The translations under genes were made by a program, and so were the position numbers. A stretch of 64,000 nucleotides of DNA from the NCBI GenBank assembly GCA_015698045.1, contig BLAL01000058.1, positions 994,501 to 1,058,500 of the forward strand. Direction: 5' to 3'. This document shows positions 58,016 through 64,000 of the stretch, one piece after another. The notes beneath the pieces were generated by a model. It saw only the letters and a program-made list of their open reading frames with translations. It was not told where the DNA came from and did no database searches. Numbering within the stretch: the stretch's first letter is position 1; each line of letters begins with the position of its first letter. Origin of the DNA: Rhizophagus clarus (taxonomy: Eukaryota; Glomeromycota; Glomeromycetes; Glomerales; Glomeraceae).

Positions 58016-59664
58016 ATGTAAAATAGTAATTCAATTTTGAATAATTTAGAAACAACCGTAGAATGAATGAACTATGACAGATTTACTAAAAATAGGAGCA
58101 GTTTCTCATTTTATACATTTATAAATTTTATCAAATAATCAACGAATTAATTTCCTTTGCATGTTGCATCTAAATAAACAATTAACTATTAAATCATAAT
58201 AATTAGTATCATAATTACTTTTTCAAACTTTTCATTTTATTTCATTTAATATACAAATAAATATCTTTTAACAATACAACTGTATTTATTCTTTTTTTCT
58301 GATTGATTATTAATAAATAACAAAATTTCTTCTTTATTAGCTTCGAACGTTTCTTTGTGATCATGTGATTTTTTTATTTTTATGATATTTAACGTTAAAT
58401 TTTCAAGATTAAAATTACCGATTATTTATGAATTTTCGTATAACTTTCATAACAAATTTTATTCTTTCTTTAGATTGGAACTATTAATTAAAATTTAAGT
58501 TTATGAACGGTTTTTTACTTTCATATTATTCTGGTTTTTTTTTTAAAAGATGAACCTTCATATATTTTTTGCGGTTGATTCAGGACATTTTAATGTTCAT
58601 ATCGTCTACTTTCTGCTAGAGAACAATTTTGCACTATTGCTTCGATCCGGATAATTTTTTGCAGATTGGTCTTAATTAAAAATGACTTGTTAATTTAATT
58701 GAAATGAATGTCACGCTATTTGACCATATAAGTTACATGTATATTAAACACTTGGTTCGGCCTAACCCTACCGAATTATATAAAATGTTAATTTCAGCGA
58801 CCAGTACTATGAATTTTAATTAAGCTACGATTAGATTCTTTGCTGATTTCCATTAAAAATCAAATTTGCTGCGCCACAAGTTGTGTTTTGACATAATATT
58901 TATTATCAGTATCGATAAATTAAAATTGGTAGATTTGAAATATTCAATTTCTAAAATCGATTTGCACTTTGGGAACCAGTTCTAATACCTAATTGAATGA
59001 AATTTTAAAAAGAAAATTTTAATTTAAACGTTTTAAAAAAATCTATTTTGTTTTTTTTTTTCATCCTGATTCCTGATTCCAGATATTTCTTAACCGGATA
59101 TTTATCCAGATAAAAACTGCGATTATCCGAATATCCAAAAAAAAAAATTATCCGATTGAACCTTCATAAAGATCAAAACAATAGTTGGCATATATTTTAA
59201 CCGAGAATAGGACCAACAGCGTTTTAGAGATTATACTGTTAATTTTATTTCTATAATAGGATTATATTGTTGAAAAATAATCAACTACAAACTTCACTGC
59301 AATTCTAACTACTGTGAGAACTATTGAAAACTAGTAAGCGTGAACATACAACCTCTAAAAGTAAAATTCTGGATTATGTAATTCCGGACCTGAATAAATG
59401 CATACAGCTGAATTTGTAAATACTGTACTGTATATATATATTATAAAAAGTAATATCAATTTAATTTGTGAGATGGAAATTTAGTGTGAAAGGAGGAATT
59501 TAAATATTTTATTAAATTCTACACAAAAATCAAATATCATTATATAATAAATTACTCATCAGATTTAAACAATGATTATTACTTTAATTACCTTTTTAGT
59601 GTATTAATTTTAATTGTGCATTCTTCAAATATTGTTTCAAACAAATTTTACAAATTTTCATTCT
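58016..59664. other. intergenic, no gene seen
   Basis: AT-rich spacer of about 1.6 kb. Near 59090-59160 there are TATCCGGATAA/CCGATTATCC-type words in both orientations. No open frame is of interest. Confidence 0.4.
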
Positions 59665-60995
59665 GTTCATCATTTACTACTTTAAAAACTTCAATCTCAT
59701 CAATCGTATCAATCGTATAAGGACCCGAATAACCGAGGCTATATAGACCATGATCAATAAAAGTCCGCCTCTGCTCATACATATATAATTGTCTCCAAAA
59801 CAAAATCCAATATGATGACTATGAAATCAAAGATAGTATTTATAGCAACATCATTATACTTATCACGTACAAAACATAATTTCATATCATTCCTTTCGTC
59901 AAAATAAATAATAAAACTACTAAGTGCTAAATACATACAATAACTACCATAATATATAATAAACCTCATCATTTAAAATGTCAAACTACACATAAGATGC
60001 TTGGTGGTTATACCCCAGTTGCATCATATTTTTATATAAAAGCATAATTAAAAATAAAATTGGATCTTGTAAGATAAATTTATTTTTAAATGATTCATTG
60101 CTCATTCCAGATAAAATATTTATCTTGTTTGTCGATCCAATTAATAATTCTAGAAATAAATCTTAGTTTGAAAGTGATTTGTTTTTGGGAAAGGTACCTT
60201 CAATATAAAATTCTTCAATTTCTTAATATTCGGTAGGTAAAAAGTCTACAAATCGGATAAGGAGAATATATAAATAAATTTTCTTTCAAATTATTCACAA
60301 GCCTGATTATTCCATTTGATTCTATCGCTATCATTTAAACATGTTCAATTCCCCATTTAATTAGATAATTCCAAACATCGATCTGTAAATCAGTTCGCTC
60401 AAGTAAACGATAGAGAATATCATTATCTAACGGATTTGCACAAATAGATTCAAGACAAAAAACTTATAGTATTGTACAGCCCAAAAGGAAAAACACAGTA
60501 TGAAATACGATTTCTTGGATTCAAGTTGTATGATACTTTAAAATCAAATAATATTGAATAGGTTCAAGTAATTCGTCAAGATTTAATTCATCAGAAACAA
60601 TTAAAAGCTTAAAAATATCTTCGCTTGGATGATTTTCCACGTCAAAGTTCACAAGAGTAAATATGTCTAAAAGGAACAATTTTGAATTATAATAAACAAA
60701 CTGAAATAATTTATTCAATAATTATAAAATTAAATAATTATAAATTAGTAGCTTGCTTTAAGACATACCAAATAATGTTTGGTTTACTAAATATAATCAT
60801 ATCATTCCTTCTTGTAACCCATTTAGTTGAAGTGCACTTTTAAAATATTGAGAACGAGCGTAAAATTAAAGATTGTGCTCTAAATTCTTTTGTATTATTA
60901 TTTCACCAATTTGAATAATGATCTTATAATCATCTGCATCGTTTGATATTAAAGAAAGTCTTTTGAAAGAAGGAATGGAATATAAACCCAGAAGT
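59665..60995 (-). pseudogene. BTB-BACK-TLDc relic, heavily eroded
   Basis: The order BTB-BACK-TLDc is still visible: the BTB exon at about 60760-60990 (DADDYKIIIQIG-like, KEFRAQSLI-like, GLPNIIWYVL-like end), YSFTDILLVNFDVENHPSED and ELLEPIQYYLI (60520-60700), BACK pieces near 60360-60450, and a TLDc end (SSFIIYFDERNDMKLCFV, TIDEIEVFKVVN). The start codon is changed (AAT for CAT on the plus strand near 60993) and many deletions remove parts of BACK and the linker. It is a sibling of the flanking copies. Confidence 0.8.
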
Positions 60996-61914
60996 AATTT
61001 TTAAATTTGAACCGAAAAATTTCAAAGTAGACCATAATTGATAATAATAATAGTAGTACAAGCTCAGACGTAATCATATGGTCCGCAACTTCATGTGTCC
61101 TACAAGTGTGATCGAAGTGGCAAAAAATAATTCATAATAATTAGACAGTTAGTAACTAGGAATCCCATTATGGATTGACGTGCCGAATAACTATTAAATA
61201 TTTATATAATAATTAAAACATCGATACAATAAAAACTGATTCATAAATTTTGATGCGTTAACGAAATTTCGCGTTACAGTATGAAACGCTGTACAGCGCG
61301 GAGATATAGATTATTTCCGAAACCATTCTAATTCTTAAAGCACACGTTAATTTTCATAAATTAAAACAAATATTAACTCAGATAAGAATATTTTAGGGGG
61401 TGGGAGGTAAGCGAAAATCTTAGGTTACACAATTTTAAAAATATGATTGGTTGCACGTGACCGAGACATCATACCTGGGGGTGGGGGTAAGCGCCTATAG
61501 TAAAAAAAACATTAGCTAATATATGTCACTGCCCTAATTAATCCTGATTATATAATTTTCGACCTGAAGATAAACATGTAAATGAAATTGTGAATATATC
61601 TTTTTAAAAAGTCAACCCGTTTTTAATTTATGAGATAAAAATTTATTGACAATTGGACAGTTGGTTTATTTAAAACTTTCGCATTCAAATTGTATTAGTA
61701 AGAATTTAAAGTAGAACGAACTAAGTAATATTAAGTTTTTATTATAGATTATATCATATTGAAATTTTTTTTATTTTAAAATTGTAACAAATATGAAAAA
61801 AACTCTAATTTCTACATAAAACATTTAAATACTGTTGTATAATAATAAATTACAAAAAAATTTGTATAGTGTGTACTTGATATTTCATCAAAAAAATAGG
61901 TTTGTTGTCTTGCT
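60996..61914. other. intergenic, no gene seen
   Basis: It contains two related GGGGGTGGGGGTAAGCG / GGGGGTGGGAGGTAAGCG words (61396-61414 and 61477-61495) with CTTAGG/CCTATAG next to them, which is unusual for this AT-rich window. Otherwise nothing is recognised. Confidence 0.45.
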
Positions 61915-63437
61915 TCATCGCTTTACTACTTTAAATGCTTCAATCTTTTCAATCGTATAATAACCATGGCAATCCATATTATACACATTTTTATCACCTT
62001 CAGAAATAGTTAATTTATTTTCGGTCATAAGTAAGTCTGCGTCTCCAAAATTAAATCCATAATACTCAGAATAGAAATTATTAAAGATAGCATATTTATA
62101 AAACTTTTCATACAATATACGACACAATTTCATACCATTATCTTCGTCAAAATAAAAAATAAAACTATCTGTTGAATGGATAAATTTATCATAATATTCA
62201 ATATAATTAATATCTTCTACATCTTCTATATAATGATAAAATCCAACTGGAGTATAACCACCAAATATCTTTTGTGTATTTTTACATTTAATTAAAACCA
62301 AAATTGGGTCTTGCAAGTTACATTTATTTCTAAATGATTCAGTACTGATTTCATCTTGGCTGCCTTGATAAATAAGGTCAAACTTGTATAATGTATCATT
62401 ATAACTACGAATAAAATCATCATCTTTTCTATCAATCCAATTAATAATTATAGAAATAAGGTACGGTTCAATAATATCTGTTTCAATGCGATTCCGTGGA
62501 GGCAAAGTGATTGTCTTTGGTAAGGTACCATTATTATAAAATTCTTCAATTTCTTCGTAAATACTATTAGGAATAATGGTTTTATATGGATGAACTTTAT
62601 CAAAATAATCTGTAGGTGAAAAATCACCAAATCGAATAAGAGGAATATATTGATCCAGAGTTTTACTTAATGCCTCGTAATCCTCATTGGTCCATTTGGT
62701 TCTATCACTATTCACACTTCCTAAACCAGGGGTTTGTTCAATTCCCCACTTAATTAAGCAATCCCAAACATTGATTTCATCAATCTGTAAATCATCCCGC
62801 TCAAGTAAATGATAGAGAATATCTTTATCTAACGAGGGGAAGTTTTCTGAAGTAAAAAATTGTTGTGGATTTACACAAATAAGATCAAGGCAAAAATCTT
62901 GTAATATCTCAAAATTAGTATGTTTAAACACAGTATGAAAGACGAGTTCAAAATTTCCCTGAATCCAAGTTGTATGATTCTTAATCAAATAATATTGAAC
63001 AGGCTCAAAAAATTCTTCAAGGTTTAGTTCATCAGAAGCAACTAGAAGCCCCAAAATATCTTGTCCGAAATGTTCTTCCAATTCAAGATCACCCGTATAA
63101 ATATATCTTAGAAGGGAATAATTGTGAATTATAGTAAACACAAAAAATAATTTATTAATAAAATTATAAAATTTGTAGCTTACTTTAGGACTATATCAAA
63201 AACAGTTGGAGTAATGTTTGGTTTATTAAATATAATCATATCATTCTTTTTTGTATTCCATTCAGTTGAAAGTGCACTTTTAAAGTATGAAGAACGAGCA
63301 CGTAAAATTACCGAATGTGCTCTGAATTCTTTTGTATTATCGTTTCCGCCAACTTGAATAATAACGTTGAAATCATCTGCATCATTTAATATTAAAGAAA
63401 AATCTTTTGAAAGACCAGAATGAAATGACAAAGGCAT
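61915..63437 (-). CDS. BTB-BACK-TLDc protein, intact, about 481 aa
   Basis: Exon 1 is 63184-63437 (ATG in MPLSFHSGLSKDFSLIL), exon 2 is 61915-63106, and the intron has GTAAGC donor and TTCTAAG acceptor in phase 2. The joined frame is 482 codons without a stop. BTB (DDFNVIIQVGGNDNTKEFRA, RARSSYFKSALSTEW), BACK (CVNPQQFFTSENFPSLDKDI, NVWDCLIKWGIEQTPGLG) and TLDc (QKIFGGYTPVGFYHYIEDVE, DSFIFYFDEDNG, GFNFGDADLLMTENKL, TIEKIEAFKVVKR) are complete. It is the only undamaged gene of the right-hand cluster and the likely template for comparing the relics next to it. Confidence 0.92.
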
Positions 63438-64000
63438 TTTTAAAGGTCGAAAAAATTAAAATAAAAATAAAAATTAAAATTTGATAAAACTTCAATGTAG
63501 ATCTTTATTTATAATAACAAAGTACAGTAGTACAAACCCAGCCGTCTCACGTAGTTAATTTTCATTTGTTAATACATGACATATATTCACTAGCTACTTT
63601 GACAATCTTTACTGATTTTTTTTCATAGTATCAATTTTTTGCAACCGTGGAATTGTCGCTCTCTTAGTAATAACATTCGGCTACTGTCTCATTTTATACA
63701 ACATTTGGTAGACAAAAAAGTCAAAGTTTTATAATTTTTGTCAAAAGATCTTCGAACTAATTTCTAGTTATTTATTTGATAGTAATAATAAATTAATAAA
63801 CAATTAACGTTAAATAATCAAAATTAGTAATTGCTTTTTAAATTTTTATTTATTTTTACTATCTTTAGCAAAAATGATTAATTTTTTTTCTTATTAATAA
63901 TAAAAATTTTCTTTTATTTATCTTCGAACGTTTCTTCCTTTGGTTATATTTATGTCCAAATGGGATTATTTTTTGAAATCTGGGTATAACTTTTTATAAA
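63438..64000. other. 5' flank of the last BTB-TLDc gene, no gene seen
   Basis: It contains the conserved upstream segment (63525-63600) noted for the copies at 56385-57854 and 59665-60995, then AT-rich sequence to the window edge. Confidence 0.45.

Overview
This window looks like nuclear DNA from a very AT-rich fungus, most likely an arbuscular mycorrhizal fungus of the Rhizophagus/Glomeromycotina type. That is an inference. It rests on short introns of about 60-85 bp with GTAAGT-like donors, heavy A/T homopolymers, dense repeats and foldback elements, and tandem expansion of families that I associate with these genomes: BTB-BACK-TLDc proteins, cysteine-rich protein kinases, and BTB-SPRY-like relics. 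There is no operon structure and I found no ribosomal, tRNA or CRISPR locus.

Layout. (1) 1-8.1 kb: four BTB-TLDc loci on the minus strand, arranged as a tandemly duplicated two-gene block. The first runs off the left edge, the second and third are broken (the third carries a foldback element in an exon) and the fourth is intact. (2) 8.2-10.7 kb: nested foldback elements and a possible retroelement fragment. (3) 11.1-18.1 kb: three intact BTB-TLDc genes, two on minus and one on plus. (4) 19.7-22.4 kb: a cysteine-rich kinase gene on minus with one frameshift. (5) 23.4-25.0 kb: an eroded copy of an O-acetylhomoserine sulfhydrylase (MET17-like) gene. (6) 26.6-31.5 kb: a plus-strand kinase locus in which a zinc-ribbon plus N-lobe exon is repeated seven times, followed by a single catalytic C-lobe exon. 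Several repeats are mutated. (7) 31.9-34.3 kb: a TLDc relic and a BTB-TLDc gene whose first exon is split by a small inversion. (8) 37.6-40.2 kb: a second cysteine-rich kinase on plus, the inverted paralogue of (4), with an open six-exon frame. (9) 40.6-43.3 kb: a 427-bp tandem repeat and a BTB/SPRY-like relic. (10) 43.6-45.75 kb: a bromodomain gene with a C-terminal PD-(D/E)XK-like domain. (11) 45.8-51.4 kb: a large block of low-complexity and hairpin-forming satellite DNA. (12) 52.07-53.24 kb: a GC-richer retroposon-like insertion with target-site duplications. (13) 53.6-63.4 kb: four more BTB-TLDc loci on minus, from relic to intact.

How the genes relate. Nearly every intact BTB-TLDc gene has the same plan: an exon of about 254 bp carries most of the BTB domain, one short phase-2 intron follows, and one long exon carries the BTB end, the BACK domain and the TLDc domain. 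The kinases share N-terminal cysteine pairs, a linker containing WIPYNQF or a related motif, and a tyrosine-kinase-like domain with HRDFH. The window is therefore a record of gene birth and death by tandem and inverted duplication, small inversions, gene conversion and transposon insertion. No metabolic pathway is encoded here. The likely intact products are putative signalling or adaptor proteins plus one chromatin-reader/nuclease-fold protein.
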